Positions 8,583-19,356 are shown, counted from the first letter of the stretch. The stretch is DNA of 64,000 bases from Pseudomonas sp. ML96 (GCF_000761545.1 NZ_JPMY01000003.1:124001-188000), one strand, 5' to 3'. The notes: a model not told the origin generated them from the sequence alone. A program made the numbers and translations.

Positions 8583-9005
8583 ATGCGCCCTACCCTTACT
8601 CATATCGCCTTACATGTACCGGAACTGCAGCCCTGTGTGGATTTCTATCGGGAGTTCTGCGGCATGCAGGTGATTCACGAACGCGCCGGCAAGGGCTCGA
8701 AGATCGTCTGGATGGCCGAACCGGGCAAGGAGCACCAGTTCATCTTCGTGATCATGCCCGGCGGCACCGATCGCGACCTGGCCGCTGACGACTACAGCCA
8801 TTTCGGCTTTGCCGTGGACAGCCGCGAAGCCGTCGATGCGATCGCCCAACGTGCGGCAACAGCCGGTTGTCTGGTGTGGGCATCACGCGACGAGCCTTAT
8901 CCGGTCGGTTATTACTGCGGCCTGCGCGATCCGGCCGGCAACTACGTCGAGTTCAGCTATGGCCAACCACTGGGGCCAGGCTCTGAAGCAATGCCCATCC
9001 CCTGA
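8583..9005 (+). CDS. Glyoxalase/VOC-superfamily protein
   Basis: A 140-residue single-module vicinal-oxygen-chelate protein. The N-terminal LTHIALHVPELQPCVDFYREFCGM and the C-terminal LRDPAGNYVEFSYGQ are the two canonical beta-alpha-beta-beta-beta signatures; His9, Glu near position 126 and a His in the central DYSHFGF are likely metal ligands. It could act as lactoylglutathione lyase or in another glutathione-linked or dioxygenase-type reaction; the exact substrate cannot be read from sequence. The gene is divergent from gorA with a 98-base gap, consistent with shared redox control. Its start has a strong AGGAGG-like site. It ends at a terminator shared with galU. Confidence 0.85.
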   Translation: MRPTLTHIALHVPELQPCVDFYREFCGMQVIHERAGKGSKIVWMAEPGKEHQFIFVIMPGGTDRDLAADDYSHFGFAVDSREAVDAIAQRAATAGCLVWASRDEPYPVGYYCGLRDPAGNYVEFSYGQPLGPGSEAMPIP

Positions 9006-9023
9006 GTCGAACCGCCTGAAACG

Positions 9024-9049
9024 ACAAAGCCACCCGAAGGTGGCTTTGT
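9024..9049. terminator. Bidirectional terminator between glyoxalase-family gene and galU
   Basis: A perfect 11-bp stem (ACAAAGCCACC at 9024-9034, GGTGGCTTTGT at 9039-9049) with a CGAA tetraloop. It lies between two convergent genes and has short T-rich flanks on both strands, so it probably serves both. Confidence 0.85.
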
Positions 9050-9064
9050 TTAACGGAGTACCTG

Positions 9065-9904
9065 TCAGTAGGCTTTGCCGGTCTTGTACAAATTCTCGAA
9101 GCAGAAGTTGGTGGCGTCGATGTAGCCTTCGGCACCGCCGCAGTCGAAACGCTTGCCCTTGAACTTGTAGGCAATCACGCAGCCATCCTGGGCCTGCTTC
9201 ATCAGCGCGTCGGTGATCTGGATCTCGCCACCTTTGCCCGGCTCGGTCTTCTCGATCAGATCGAAGATGTCCGGAGTCAGGATGTAGCGGCCGATGATCG
9301 CCAGGTTGGACGGTGCGTCTTCCGGCTTCGGCTTCTCGACCATGGTGTTCACGCGGTAGATGTCGTCGCGAATCATCTCGCCGGCGATCACACCGTACTT
9401 GGAAGTCTCGTCTTTCGGCACTTCCTGGATGGCCACGATGGAGCAGCGGAACTGGTTGTACAGCTTGACCATCTGCTGCAGGACGCCGTCGCCTTCGAGG
9501 TTGAAGCACAGGTCGTCAGCAAGAACCACAGCGAACGGCTCGTCACCGATCAGCGGGCGACCACTGAGGATGGCGTGGCCGAGGCCCTTCATCTCGACCT
9601 GGCGGGTGTAGGAGAAGCTGCACTCATCGATCAGGCGACGGATGCCGACCAGGTATTTTTCCTTGTCGGTGCCCTGGATCTGGTGCTCCAGCTCGTAGCT
9701 GATGTCGAAATGGTCTTCCAGGGCGCGCTTGCCGCGACCGGTAACCATGGCGATCTCGCTCAGGCCGGCCTCGAGAGCTTCCTCGACGCCATACTGGATC
9801 AGCGGCTTGTTGACGACCGGCAGCATCTCCTTGGGCATCGCCTTGGTGGCCGGAAGGAAGCGGGTGCCGTAGCCAGCAGCCGGGAACAGACATTTCTTGA
9901 TCAT
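9065..9904 (-). CDS. galU: UTP--glucose-1-phosphate uridylyltransferase
   Basis: Makes UDP-glucose from UTP and glucose 1-phosphate, a precursor for LPS core, exopolysaccharide and trehalose. The 279-residue protein starts MIKKCLFPAAGYGTRFLPAT, the nucleotide-binding loop of the family, followed by MPKEMLPVVNKPLIQYGVEEA. The later motif VEKPKPEDAPSNLAIIGRYIL and the GGEIQITDAL segment that binds sugar are also present. AAGGAT precedes the ATG. The gene lies alone on the minus strand. Immediately upstream is the oprF terminator, so it is not cotranscribed with oprF. All family residues that I can check are in place and nothing is unusual. Confidence 0.97.
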   Translation of the reverse strand: MIKKCLFPAAGYGTRFLPATKAMPKEMLPVVNKPLIQYGVEEALEAGLSEIAMVTGRGKRALEDHFDISYELEHQIQGTDKEKYLVGIRRLIDECSFSYTRQVEMKGLGHAILSGRPLIGDEPFAVVLADDLCFNLEGDGVLQQMVKLYNQFRCSIVAIQEVPKDETSKYGVIAGEMIRDDIYRVNTMVEKPKPEDAPSNLAIIGRYILTPDIFDLIEKTEPGKGGEIQITDALMKQAQDGCVIAYKFKGKRFDCGGAEGYIDATNFCFENLYKTGKAY

Positions 9905-10011
9905 GACAATCCTTGGTAGTGCAAGGGGCGGAATTGCCGCGCAGTCTAATCAGGCGGCATCGGCCTTACAATGGCTATTCGACGGATCTCGACTAGCAAA
10001 ATGACAGGCAC

Positions 10012-10037
10012 AAAAAACCCGGCCTAAGCCGGGTTTT
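10012..10037 (-). terminator. oprF terminator
   Basis: Stem AAAACCCGGC (10014-10023) and GCCGGGTTTT (10028-10037) with loop CTAA, 20 bases after the oprF stop. On the minus strand the right flank is TTTTTTG. Confidence 0.88.
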
Positions 10038-10056
10038 CTGCAGAGCACAGGACCAA

Positions 10057-11022
10057 TTACTTGGCCTGGGCTTCCACTTCAGCTTCAACGCGACGGTTAA
10101 CCGCGCGGCCGGCTTCGGTGGCGTTGTCGGCAACCGGGCGGGATTCGCCGTAGCCAACGGAACCAACGCGGTCAGCGCCTACGCCGTACTGGTTGACCAG
10201 TACTTCACGAACGGCATTGGCACGACGCTCGGACAGCTTCTGGTTGTAGGCGTCGGTGCCGACGGAGTCGGTGTGGCCTTCAACGGTGGTGCTGGTCTGC
10301 GGGTACTGGTTCATGAAGTCAGCCAGGTTCTTGATGTCACCGTAGCTTTCTTCTTTGACCTTGGACTTGTCGAAGTCGAACTTCACGTCCAGCTCAACGC
10401 GTACGGTTTCAGCCGGCTCAGGAGTCGGGGCAACTTCGGCAACCGGCTCAGCTACTGGCTCGGCAACAACCGGGGCCGGCTTGGAGCCGCCACCGAAGTT
10501 CAGGCCGATACCGATGCTCGGCGCCCACTCGGTGTCGCCTTGGTCGATGTTGTACTGAGCTTCAACGCCAGCGCGGGCGTAGAAGTTCTCGGTGAAGTAC
10601 AGCTTGGCACCGCCGCCCAGGTTGGCGAAGGTGGAACCGTTACGACCGCTACGGCCGTTCTGGCCGATGCTCTGGTCAGAGAAGCCAGCGGAAACGTACG
10701 GGCGAATGGTGTCGCCAGGAGCGTTGAAGTGGTACAGAGCATCCAGAGCGGTGTTGGAACCGCGGATGTTGCGACCGTCTTCGGCGCGAGCGTTGTGTAC
10801 TTCGTCGTAACCCAGGCGCAGTTCAACGTCGTCGGTCAGGAAGTAACCGATGGAGCCGCCGAACAGGTTGCCATCGTTCTTGAAGTCGCGAGCTTCGTCG
10901 AAGTACTGCTTCTTAACGAAGCCTTCAACTTCTACGGCGCCTTGGCCTTGAGCCAGTACGTTCAGAGAAGTGGCAGCGACCAGCGAGCCGATGACCGCAC
11001 CCAGAGTGTTTTTCAGTTTCAT
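10057..11022 (-). CDS. oprF: Major outer-membrane porin OprF
   Basis: OmpA-family porin that anchors the outer membrane to peptidoglycan and forms a low-efficiency channel. The 321-residue product has a signal peptide (cleavage after NVLA, residue 24), an eight-stranded beta-barrel domain to about residue 185, a Pro/Ala/Glu/Val-rich linker, and a C-terminal OmpA domain with the peptidoglycan-binding stretch GHTDSVGTDAYNQKLSERRA. The start at 11022 directly precedes the signal peptide; the frame extends 29 codons further upstream without signal character. In P. aeruginosa OprF, as I recall it, a cysteine-containing loop sits between barrel and C-domain. Here that region is cysteine-free and has repeated VAEP units instead. 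Transcription is expected to be SigX-linked, from the adjacent upstream gene. Confidence 0.97.
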   Translation of the reverse strand: MKLKNTLGAVIGSLVAATSLNVLAQGQGAVEVEGFVKKQYFDEARDFKNDGNLFGGSIGYFLTDDVELRLGYDEVHNARAEDGRNIRGSNTALDALYHFNAPGDTIRPYVSAGFSDQSIGQNGRSGRNGSTFANLGGGAKLYFTENFYARAGVEAQYNIDQGDTEWAPSIGIGLNFGGGSKPAPVVAEPVAEPVAEVAPTPEPAETVRVELDVKFDFDKSKVKEESYGDIKNLADFMNQYPQTSTTVEGHTDSVGTDAYNQKLSERRANAVREVLVNQYGVGADRVGSVGYGESRPVADNATEAGRAVNRRVEAEVEAQAK

Positions 11023-11103
11023 CCGTAAATCCCCATCTAAAGACGATTTTAGTTGCCTGGCAGAACTGCCCAGGAACAACTTGGCAGCGATTGTAACAAA
11101 TCT

Positions 11104-11151
11104 ACACACGGCAGTGTGTGCGAGATTTCTCGCGCACTGCGCGTAAGAGGC
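11104..11151 (-). other. Tandem hairpins between sigX and oprF
   Basis: On the minus strand, sigX is followed by a bulged hairpin near 11119-11140 and then by a perfect 6-bp hairpin (ACACAC 11104-11109, GTGTGT 11114-11119). The T-tracts after them are weak, so they look like an inefficient terminator that allows sigX-to-oprF read-through. A candidate -10 TACAAT follows near 11093-11098 for a separate oprF promoter; I could not assign a firm -35 or SigX-type element. Confidence 0.4.
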
Positions 11152-11162
11152 CGCTTGGCTTA

Positions 11163-11753
11163 TTAAGTTTCAACAGAATTGCCAAATTTTTCGCGGAGTC
11201 GATCCAATGCGCGCTTGTAACGCATCTTGGTAGCACTCAGGCCCATGTGCATGATGTCGGCGATTTCCTGGAACTCCAGCTCGGCAACAAAACGCAATAC
11301 CAGGATTTCCCGGTCTATCGGATTGACGTGTACCAACCAGCGATCGAGCCCGCCTTTCTCTTCAACCTTCGGAGCCTTCTCTTCGGAGGCCTCTTCCAGA
11401 GGATCAAGACTCAGAGCATCGAGCAGGCGGCGTTTTCGCCGCTCCTTGCGATACTGGGTAATGCACTCGTTATAAGTGATGCTATATAGCCAGGTCTTGA
11501 ACTTGGACTTTCCCTCGAAGTTCTTCAGACCATAGAGAACTTTGAGCATCACTTCTTGGCAAACATCGTCGGCGTCGCGTTCATTTCCGAGATAACGGGC
11601 GCATACATTGAACAGAGTCCTTTGGTAGCGACGCATCAGTTCTTCGTACGCCCGGGTGACGTGAAACAGCTCGACGTGGGAGCGCTGCACCAGCTCTTCA
11701 TCCGAGAGCTCGCGTGGGTCATAGCGCGCAGAAAGCGATTGGGCGTTGTTCAA
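11163..11753 (-). CDS. sigX: ECF sigma factor SigX
   Basis: Extracytoplasmic-function RNA polymerase sigma factor of 196 residues. Region 2 spans about residues 35-105 and contains the DDVCQEVMLKVLYGL and FKTWLYSITYNECI motifs that bind the -10 element and core enzyme. Region 4 spans about residues 135-190, with VLRFVAELEFQEIADIMHMGLSATKMR as the helix-turn-helix. An acidic linker joins them. In Pseudomonas, SigX drives oprF and responds to envelope stress, low osmolarity and membrane fluidity. No anti-sigma gene is next to it; instead cmpX lies upstream in the same direction, as in other pseudomonads. The start is the first ATG after a 90-base leader that contains an inverted repeat. Confidence 0.95.
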   Translation of the reverse strand: MNNAQSLSARYDPRELSDEELVQRSHVELFHVTRAYEELMRRYQRTLFNVCARYLGNERDADDVCQEVMLKVLYGLKNFEGKSKFKTWLYSITYNECITQYRKERRKRRLLDALSLDPLEEASEEKAPKVEEKGGLDRWLVHVNPIDREILVLRFVAELEFQEIADIMHMGLSATKMRYKRALDRLREKFGNSVET

Positions 11754-11784
11754 AACGACTCGTGCCGACAGTCAGGTCAGATGG

Positions 11785-11813
11785 CAGCGCCAGCGCACAA
11801 AGGGGTGGCGCTG
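11785..11813 (-). other. Inverted repeat in cmpX-sigX spacer
   Basis: Eight-bp arms CAGCGCCA (11785-11792) and TGGCGCTG (11806-11813) with a 13-base loop lie between the cmpX stop and the sigX start. No T-run follows on the minus strand, so it may be a weak attenuator or a sigX leader structure rather than a full terminator. Confidence 0.45.
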
Positions 11814-11841
11814 GACGCATACATTAGCAGGGATTGGCGGA

Positions 11842-12666
11842 TCAGCGGCTGCTGACTCGCTGCTCGAGCAGGGTTCGATTGGCCACCGACACCAGCTCGC
11901 CATCCTCGGTGAGGAGAACGGTTTTCACGGTGCCAATTTCCTCGATCTGCCCTTCGACCTCACCGATCCTGACTTGTTGCCCGACCTGATAAAGCTCACG
12001 CACATAAATGCCGGCGAGGATCTGGCCGGCAATTTCCCGACTCCCCAGGCCCAGCGCCAGGGCTACAGCCAGACCAACCGAAATCAGCACGATGGCGATG
12101 ACGTTGTTCAGCAGATCGGTCTTGACCTCAAGCTGGCCGATGGCAACCGAGATGCTGATGATGATCACCAGGCCCTGAGCGATACGGCCAAGGCCTGCCG
12201 AGTAGTCCAGGCCGACGCCTTCGGCAGCGCCACGTACCAGGCTGCTCACCAGTTGCGCCAGCAGCACGCCGACCAGCAGCACGAGTGCAGCGCCGAAAAC
12301 CTTAGGCAGATATAGCGCCAGCACGTCGAGCGTGGCCGACAGACGCGGCAGCCCCAACGATTCGGCGGCGGACACCAGGAAAATCAGCAGCACGAACCAG
12401 TAGACGATTTTGCCGATCAGTGTCGAGACCGGGACCTGAATCCCTACCCGGCCGAGCAGCTTGGTCAGGCCCGTGCCGGTCATCAGACGGTCCAGGCCAA
12501 GTTTGGCCAGCAGCTTGGACAGCAGAGTGTCGAGCAGCTTGGCCACCACGAAACCGAGCAGCCCGAGAATCAGCGCCACGAACAGGTTCGGGATAAAGCC
12601 GGCGATCTTGCTCCAGAGAGTGGTCATGGCCGCAACCAGAGCTTGGGTCCAGGGATCGAGTTCCAT
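11842..12666 (-). CDS. cmpX: CmpX, small mechanosensitive-channel-like membrane protein
   Basis: A 274-residue inner-membrane protein with about five hydrophobic helices followed by an MscS-like beta domain. The N-terminal half has Gly/Leu-rich helices (FVALILGLLGFVVAKLL, IGKIVYWFVLLIFLVSAA); a pore-like helix is LGLGSREIAGQILAGIYVRELYQVG; then comes the MscS signature region RIGEVEGQIEEIGTVKTVLLTEDGELVSVANRTLL. In Pseudomonas, CmpX is encoded beside SigX, and its loss is reported to affect SigX activity and membrane tension response, which I recall but cannot check here. CrfX is encoded 3 bases upstream, so the two are cotranscribed. Confidence 0.93.
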   Translation of the reverse strand: MELDPWTQALVAAMTTLWSKIAGFIPNLFVALILGLLGFVVAKLLDTLLSKLLAKLGLDRLMTGTGLTKLLGRVGIQVPVSTLIGKIVYWFVLLIFLVSAAESLGLPRLSATLDVLALYLPKVFGAALVLLVGVLLAQLVSSLVRGAAEGVGLDYSAGLGRIAQGLVIIISISVAIGQLEVKTDLLNNVIAIVLISVGLAVALALGLGSREIAGQILAGIYVRELYQVGQQVRIGEVEGQIEEIGTVKTVLLTEDGELVSVANRTLLEQRVSSR

Positions 12667-12669
12667 ATA

Positions 12670-12909
12670 TCAATCAGCCTTGTCTGCATTTCGGGCGTTG
12701 GTCCGAGAAACCGGCATTACATGCGCGGATCCATTATTCAGCGCGATCATCAGCGCCTCGAGGCCACGGCCCATGAGGCTGAACAGATCGCCGACGCCGA
12801 CCTGACGGTTCGCGGTCTTGAGTACGCGGCCGAGGGTCGCGTCATCGTCATGCTCTGCAGGCGACGACTTCAGCAGGTCGCGCAGAGACTCTTCAAAAGG
12901 ATCGTACAT
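12670..12909 (-). CDS. crfX: CrfX, small cytoplasmic protein of the sigX locus
   Basis: A 79-residue soluble protein, no signal peptide or membrane helix. It is recognised by sequence (MYDPFEESLRDLLKSSPAEHDDD) and by its fixed position between cmaX and cmpX in pseudomonads. The function is not known; the name follows the locus. It has an acidic N-terminal half and a hydrophobic middle (GDLFSLMGRGLEALMIALN). CmpX starts three bases after its stop, so both are translated from one message. Nothing unusual in composition. Confidence 0.85.
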   Translation of the reverse strand: MYDPFEESLRDLLKSSPAEHDDDATLGRVLKTANRQVGVGDLFSLMGRGLEALMIALNNGSAHVMPVSRTNARNADKAD

Positions 12910-12964
12910 GCGTACCTCGCACGGATTTGTTGCCTAGACGTGGCGATATTGCTGCAGGTCACAT

Positions 12965-13945
12965 CTACAGCCAGCGCCAACGGCGGAACAACCACCACTG
13001 CAGCGCGCCGACACTGGCCAGAATCAGGCAGATCAGTAGAAAGCCATACTGACTGTCCGCACCAGGAATGCCGCCGACGTTGATACCGAGCAGGCCGGTG
13101 AGAAAACTCATGGGCAGGAAGAACACGGTGGTGACACCCAGCAGGTACATGGCCCGATTCATCTTCTCGTTCATCCGCCGGTGCTCGGACTCCAGCACCA
13201 GCCCTACCCGCTCGCGAACCATTTCCAGCTCTTCCAGGTAACGAGTCAGGCGGTTGTTCAGCTCGTTCCACTGGTTGGCGTCGCCGAAACCATTGCGCGT
13301 GAGCTGGCCGAATATGTCGCGCTGCGGCGCAAGAAAGCGGCGCAGACCGGCAGAGCGGCGGCGCACATGCAGCACCAGATCATGATCGGGCATGAAACGG
13401 TTGTCGCCATCGAGGCGCTCTTCCTGGCCTTCCAGCTGCACCGAAAGGTCCTCGATCAGCCCGTCGACCCGGTCCGTCATGTAAAGCGCCAGTTGCTGCA
13501 CCAACTCGCCGCTGTCACGCGGGCCCTGGCCTTTTTCCAGCAGGGCGATGAGCTCCTCGGTGGCGCGCAGCGGGCGCAGGCGCAGGGAGATGACCCGACG
13601 GGCATCGGCAAAGATGCGTACCGAGACCATATCCTCGGGCTCGGCACCGGGGTTGAGATTGACTCCGCGCAGGAACAGCAGCAGCTCGTGCTCCGGCAGC
13701 GTCAGCAGACGTGGCCGGGTGTTCTCCTCCAGCAGCAGATCACAGCTGAATTCACTGAGGCCGCTCTGCTCGCGCAGCCAGGCATGGGTCTGCGGATGAC
13801 CGCGATCCCAGTGCAACCAGAGGCTTTCCTGCTCGGCCAGGCTCAATCCTTCGAGCTGATCCCACTCCAGGCTGCGTGCGCCGCCAAGGCCATCGAGGAC
13901 GAAGGCGTGCACCAGTCCCCAGTGCAGATTGTCTTTCTCGTACAT
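12965..13945 (-). CDS. cmaX: CmaX, CorA/ZntB-family metal transporter
   Basis: A 326-residue CorA-superfamily protein: a long cytoplasmic funnel domain with coiled-coil segments (residues about 1-265) and two C-terminal membrane helices. Between the helices lies GINVGGIPG, the ZntB-like variant of the Mg-transporter GMN motif, so zinc or another cation is as likely a substrate as magnesium. The start at 13945 (MYEKDNLHWGLVHAF) has a GGGAGCAGGG ribosome site; an upstream in-frame codon would add ten residues. It begins the cmaX-crfX-cmpX group read toward sigX. Transport specificity is inferred from the motif only. Confidence 0.93.
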   Translation of the reverse strand: MYEKDNLHWGLVHAFVLDGLGGARSLEWDQLEGLSLAEQESLWLHWDRGHPQTHAWLREQSGLSEFSCDLLLEENTRPRLLTLPEHELLLFLRGVNLNPGAEPEDMVSVRIFADARRVISLRLRPLRATEELIALLEKGQGPRDSGELVQQLALYMTDRVDGLIEDLSVQLEGQEERLDGDNRFMPDHDLVLHVRRRSAGLRRFLAPQRDIFGQLTRNGFGDANQWNELNNRLTRYLEELEMVRERVGLVLESEHRRMNEKMNRAMYLLGVTTVFFLPMSFLTGLLGINVGGIPGADSQYGFLLICLILASVGALQWWLFRRWRWL

Positions 13946-13995
13946 CCCTGCTCCCACTGTTGCCGACAGGCCCACCTGCGTGAGCCTTGCGGGCC

Positions 13996-14484
13996 TTACT
14001 CAGGCATCTTCAGCGGCTCGGGGGAAACGATGATGCCGTTGTTGTCGGCATATACATAGTGGCCCGGCTTGAAGGTCACGCCGCCGAAGGTTACGACCAC
14101 GTTGAGGTCGCCGATGTTGCGCTTGTCGGTCTTCATTGGGTGGCTGGCCAGCGCCTGCACGCCCAGGTCGGTCTGCGCCAGCACGTCAACGTCGCGCACG
14201 CAGCCATAGATCACCATGCCTTCCCAGCCGTTCTTCGCCGCTTTCTCGGCGATCATGTCGCCCAGCAGCGCACGGCGCAGGGAGCCGCCGCCATCCACTA
14301 CCAGCACCTTGCCCTGGCCCGGCCGGTCGGCCTGGGATTTCACCAGCGAGTTGTCCTCATGGCACTTGACGGTAACGATCTCGCCGCCGAAGGAGTCGCG
14401 ACCACCGAAGTTGGCGAACATCGGCTCGACCACTTGCACCAGTTCCGGGTAGGCGTCGCACAGGTCAGGGGTGACGTATTGCAT
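13996..14484 (-). CDS. rraA: RraA-like protein / 4-hydroxy-4-methyl-2-oxoglutarate aldolase family
   Basis: A 162-residue RraA-fold protein. Some members bind RNase E and inhibit it; others are class II HMG/oxaloacetate-type aldolases that use a divalent metal. The characteristic [32 protein letters not shown] and the [10 protein letters not shown] segment are present. The second contains the Arg-Asp pair (RD) of the aldolase active site, so catalytic activity is possible. The C-terminal acidic extension typical of E. coli RraA is short here. The gene is followed by cmaX and preceded by a Rieske-protein gene, all minus strand; its membership in that transcript is plausible but no promoter was identified. 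Confidence 0.9.
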   Translation of the reverse strand: MQYVTPDLCDAYPELVQVVEPMFANFGGRDSFGGEIVTVKCHEDNSLVKSQADRPGQGKVLVVDGGGSLRRALLGDMIAEKAAKNGWEGMVIYGCVRDVDVLAQTDLGVQALASHPMKTDKRNIGDLNVVVTFGGVTFKPGHYVYADNNGIIVSPEPLKMPE

Positions 14485-14511
14485 GGGAAGACTCCTTTGA
14501 AGTTGAAACGC

Positions 14512-14811
14512 TCAGATATCGATACCAACACGATCGCCGTCGTAAGCCAGGCTGAACCGACTCAATGCCGCACACTGGGCATTCAGTGGCCGACCGCTAT
14601 GCAGGTCGAACGCTATGCCGTGGCGTGCACAGCGCAGCACATGACCATCCAGCGTGGCGTTGTGCAGCGGTGCACCTTGGTGCGGGCAACGATTTTCCAG
14701 TAGCAGCGGCTGTTGCTCGACCACCAGCAGCAAAAGATCACGGCCTGCGACCTGAAAGGTGCGGCGGTAACCATCCTGCAGATTGATCAAACGCTCCAGC
14801 GCTACGAACAT
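14512..14811 (-). CDS. Small Rieske [2Fe-2S] ferredoxin-type protein
   Basis: A 99-residue protein consisting of a single Rieske domain. The cluster ligands are visible as CPH (Cys42, His44) and CARH (Cys61, His64), separated by 16 residues, a spacing typical of ferredoxin-like Rieske proteins. The last third lacks a second disulfide cysteine pair, which places it with soluble low-potential Rieske ferredoxins rather than bc1-type proteins. No oxygenase or reductase gene is adjacent; it lies between rraA and an esterase gene, all in the same direction, with 27 bases to rraA. The electron partner is unknown. Confidence 0.85.
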   Translation of the reverse strand: MFVALERLINLQDGYRRTFQVAGRDLLLLVVEQQPLLLENRCPHQGAPLHNATLDGHVLRCARHGIAFDLHSGRPLNAQCAALSRFSLAYDGDRVGIDI

Positions 14812-14876
14812 GACGAACCGTGACCGGACCGGCGAAATTCGTCACATCTTAGCCGCATGCCAGAGCGCTTGTAACC

Positions 14877-15845
14877 TCAATCCTGCTGCTTTTCCGCGGG
14901 CAGACTCAGTTCCTGCAGCCAGTGCTGGACCAGCGGCCAGACCTCGGTCTGCGCCTCCTTGCTGACCAGCATCTCGACATGGCCGAAGTCACTGGAATAG
15001 CCCTTCTCCTTGCCCAGCAGCAGGAAGCTGCGCGGCGCGGCAATGAACTGATCGAACAGCTTGCGGCAGGCCCAGGCCGGGTCCTGCAGGTCGCCAGCTG
15101 CGCTGACCACCAGCAGTGGCACCTGCACATCGGCCATGCCGGCCCACCAGTCGCGTTCGGAATCGCCGAAACGGCCGAACAGCCGATGCCAGCGCAGGCT
15201 TTCCAGGGCCAGGCCGATCGGCTCGTCCTCGGGGCCACGCTTGAAGCGGGCGCCGGAGATATGGTGGAAGCCCTTGAGCAACAGACGGCTGCCCCACTCC
15301 ACCGGCGGCACTTTGAGTGGCCAGTAGACACGGCTGATCTGGGTGCCGAACAAGGCTACCGATGCCGCATCGTCAGCCTCCAGGTAGCCGCCACCTACTG
15401 CTGCAGCCAGGGTGGTGCCGCCGAGCGAGTGCCCCACCCAGTGCGGGGTCTGGCCGCTCTGCTCACGGACAAAGGCGGCAATGGCCGGCAGGTCGTAGCG
15501 GGCGTAGTCGGCGACGCTGTTGTACTTGTACGCCTGGTTGCGCGGCGAAAGACCGTGGCCGCGCATCTCGGCGATCCACACGTCGAAGCCGGCGCGAGCA
15601 AGATAAGGGCCCAGGCCGATACCGCGCGGCGAATACCAGAAACGCCGGTTGGAGAAGCTGCCGTGCAGCAGGATCACCGGCACGCCACGGTTTTCCTGAT
15701 CGGCCAGGCCCAAGCGGGTCAGCGCCAGCTCGACGGAAAAGTCCGGAGAGTTGCCCGGTTTCAGGCGATAAACATCCTCGCTCAGATCGCCGCGTAACTC
15801 GGCGCTGGCCAGGGCAACGGGAAATAGCTCACTACTGCTTTGCAT
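14877..15845 (-). CDS. Alpha/beta-hydrolase (EstX-like esterase)
   Basis: A 322-residue cytoplasmic alpha/beta hydrolase. The oxyanion-hole motif is VILLHGSFSNRRFW, the nucleophile elbow GHSLGG supplies the catalytic serine, and near the C-terminus SSDFGHVEMLVSKEA provides the catalytic histidine; an Asp in SAAGDLQDPAW is the likely acid. The start at 15845 (MQSSSELFPVAL) is chosen because the 16 extra residues upstream look non-conserved; an earlier start at 15893 is possible. In P. aeruginosa a homologous esterase gene lies next to ppsA, as I recall. Natural substrate unknown. It is convergent with nothing and is separated from ppsA by the ppsA terminator. Confidence 0.85.
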   Translation of the reverse strand: MQSSSELFPVALASAELRGDLSEDVYRLKPGNSPDFSVELALTRLGLADQENRGVPVILLHGSFSNRRFWYSPRGIGLGPYLARAGFDVWIAEMRGHGLSPRNQAYKYNSVADYARYDLPAIAAFVREQSGQTPHWVGHSLGGTTLAAAVGGGYLEADDAASVALFGTQISRVYWPLKVPPVEWGSRLLLKGFHHISGARFKRGPEDEPIGLALESLRWHRLFGRFGDSERDWWAGMADVQVPLLVVSAAGDLQDPAWACRKLFDQFIAAPRSFLLLGKEKGYSSDFGHVEMLVSKEAQTEVWPLVQHWLQELSLPAEKQQD

Positions 15846-15907
15846 ACTGCTTCTTGCACACAAGTTTGTCGGAAGCCCGAAGACTTCCAGCATGGATCAC
15901 CGCTCAC

Positions 15908-15931
15908 AAAAAAGGCGGGATCGCTCCCGCC
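15908..15931 (-). terminator. ppsA terminator
   Basis: Stem GGCGGGA (15914-15920) and TCCCGCC (15925-15931) with loop TCGC, followed on the minus strand by TTTTTTG, 20 bases after the ppsA stop. Confidence 0.85.
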
Positions 15932-15952
15932 CTCTCTGGGATTTCCAACCAA

Positions 15953-18328
<2,376 letters not shown>

Positions 18329-18483
18329 GGTGAACTCTCCACTGTACGTGGCAGAGCCGGTGCAGCGCCGCCGCAGCCTGGCTTTGCCTCAAGGAAATAA
18401 GTCACAATGCCGACCAATACGGGCCCGGCAAAGGGGGCCTATGATAGCCAAGAATCGTTCCTGACTTAAGGCCTCCGCCATCA

Positions 18484-19302
18484 ATGAAACGAACCGCATT
18501 CTTCATTTCCGACGGCACTGGCATCACCGCGGAAACACTGGGGCAAAGCCTGTTGGCGCAATTCGAAGCCATCAGCTTCACCAAGCTCACCCGCCCCTAC
18601 ATAGACAGCGTCGAGAAAGCGCGGGCCATGGTACAGCAAATCAACCATGCTGCCGAGAAAGACGGGGCTCGCCCGATCATCTTCGACACCGTAGTCAACC
18701 ATGAGATCCGTGACGTTCTGGCTCAGTCCGACGGTTTCATGATCGACATTTTTTCCACCTTTCTGGCCCCGCTCGAAGCAGAACTCAGCGAACACTCGTC
18801 CTACTCGGTCGGCAAATCCCACTCCATCGCCAGTAGCACCAACTACATGGAGCGGATCGAGGCGGTCAATTTCGCCCTGGACAACGACGACGGTGCCCGC
18901 ACCCACTATTACGACAAGGCCGATTTGATTCTGATCGGTGTTTCTCGCTGCGGTAAGACGCCCACCTGTCTGTACATGGCCATGCAGTTCGGCATTCGTG
19001 CCGCCAACTACCCGCTGACCGAAGAAGACATGGAGCGCCTGCAGCTGCCGGCCGCCCTCAAGCCCTACAAGCACAAGCTATTCGGACTGACCATCGACCC
19101 CGACCGCCTCACCGCGATCCGCCACGAGCGCAAGCCCAACAGCCGCTATGCCAGCTACGCCCAGTGCGAATTCGAGGTGCGCGAAGTGGAAAACCTGCTG
19201 CGTCGCGAAAACATCAACTTCATCAACTCCACGCATTTCTCCGTCGAAGAGATCTCGGCCAAGATCCTGGTGGAGAAAGGCGTCGAGCGCCGGCTCAAGT
19301 AG
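18484..19302 (+). CDS. ppsR: PEP synthase regulatory protein (bifunctional kinase/pyrophosphorylase)
   Basis: A 272-residue protein of the PPDK/PEP-synthase regulatory family. It inactivates PpsA by ADP-dependent phosphorylation and reactivates it by phosphate-dependent dephosphorylation. The P-loop-like motif [15 protein letters not shown] (about residues 151-165) and the opening [19 protein letters not shown] are family hallmarks. The gene is divergent from its substrate gene ppsA with 155 bases between the starts, a conserved arrangement. It ends with a terminator shared in position with prpF. Nothing is unusual in length or residues. Confidence 0.96.
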   Translation: MKRTAFFISDGTGITAETLGQSLLAQFEAISFTKLTRPYIDSVEKARAMVQQINHAAEKDGARPIIFDTVVNHEIRDVLAQSDGFMIDIFSTFLAPLEAELSEHSSYSVGKSHSIASSTNYMERIEAVNFALDNDDGARTHYYDKADLILIGVSRCGKTPTCLYMAMQFGIRAANYPLTEEDMERLQLPAALKPYKHKLFGLTIDPDRLTAIRHERKPNSRYASYAQCEFEVREVENLLRRENINFINSTHFSVEEISAKILVEKGVERRLK

Positions 19303-19319
19303 CTTCAACCGCGCTACAA

Positions 19320-19352
19320 CAAGGCCCGCTTGAATGCGGGCCTTGTGTTTTT
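19320..19352 (+). terminator. ppsR terminator
   Basis: Stem CAAGGCCCGC (19320-19329) and GCGGGCCTTG (19336-19345) with a 6-base loop, followed by TGTTTTT. The T-run is better on the plus strand, but the hairpin lies only a few bases past the end of convergent prpF and may serve both. Confidence 0.85.
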
Positions 19353-19356
19353 GGCG

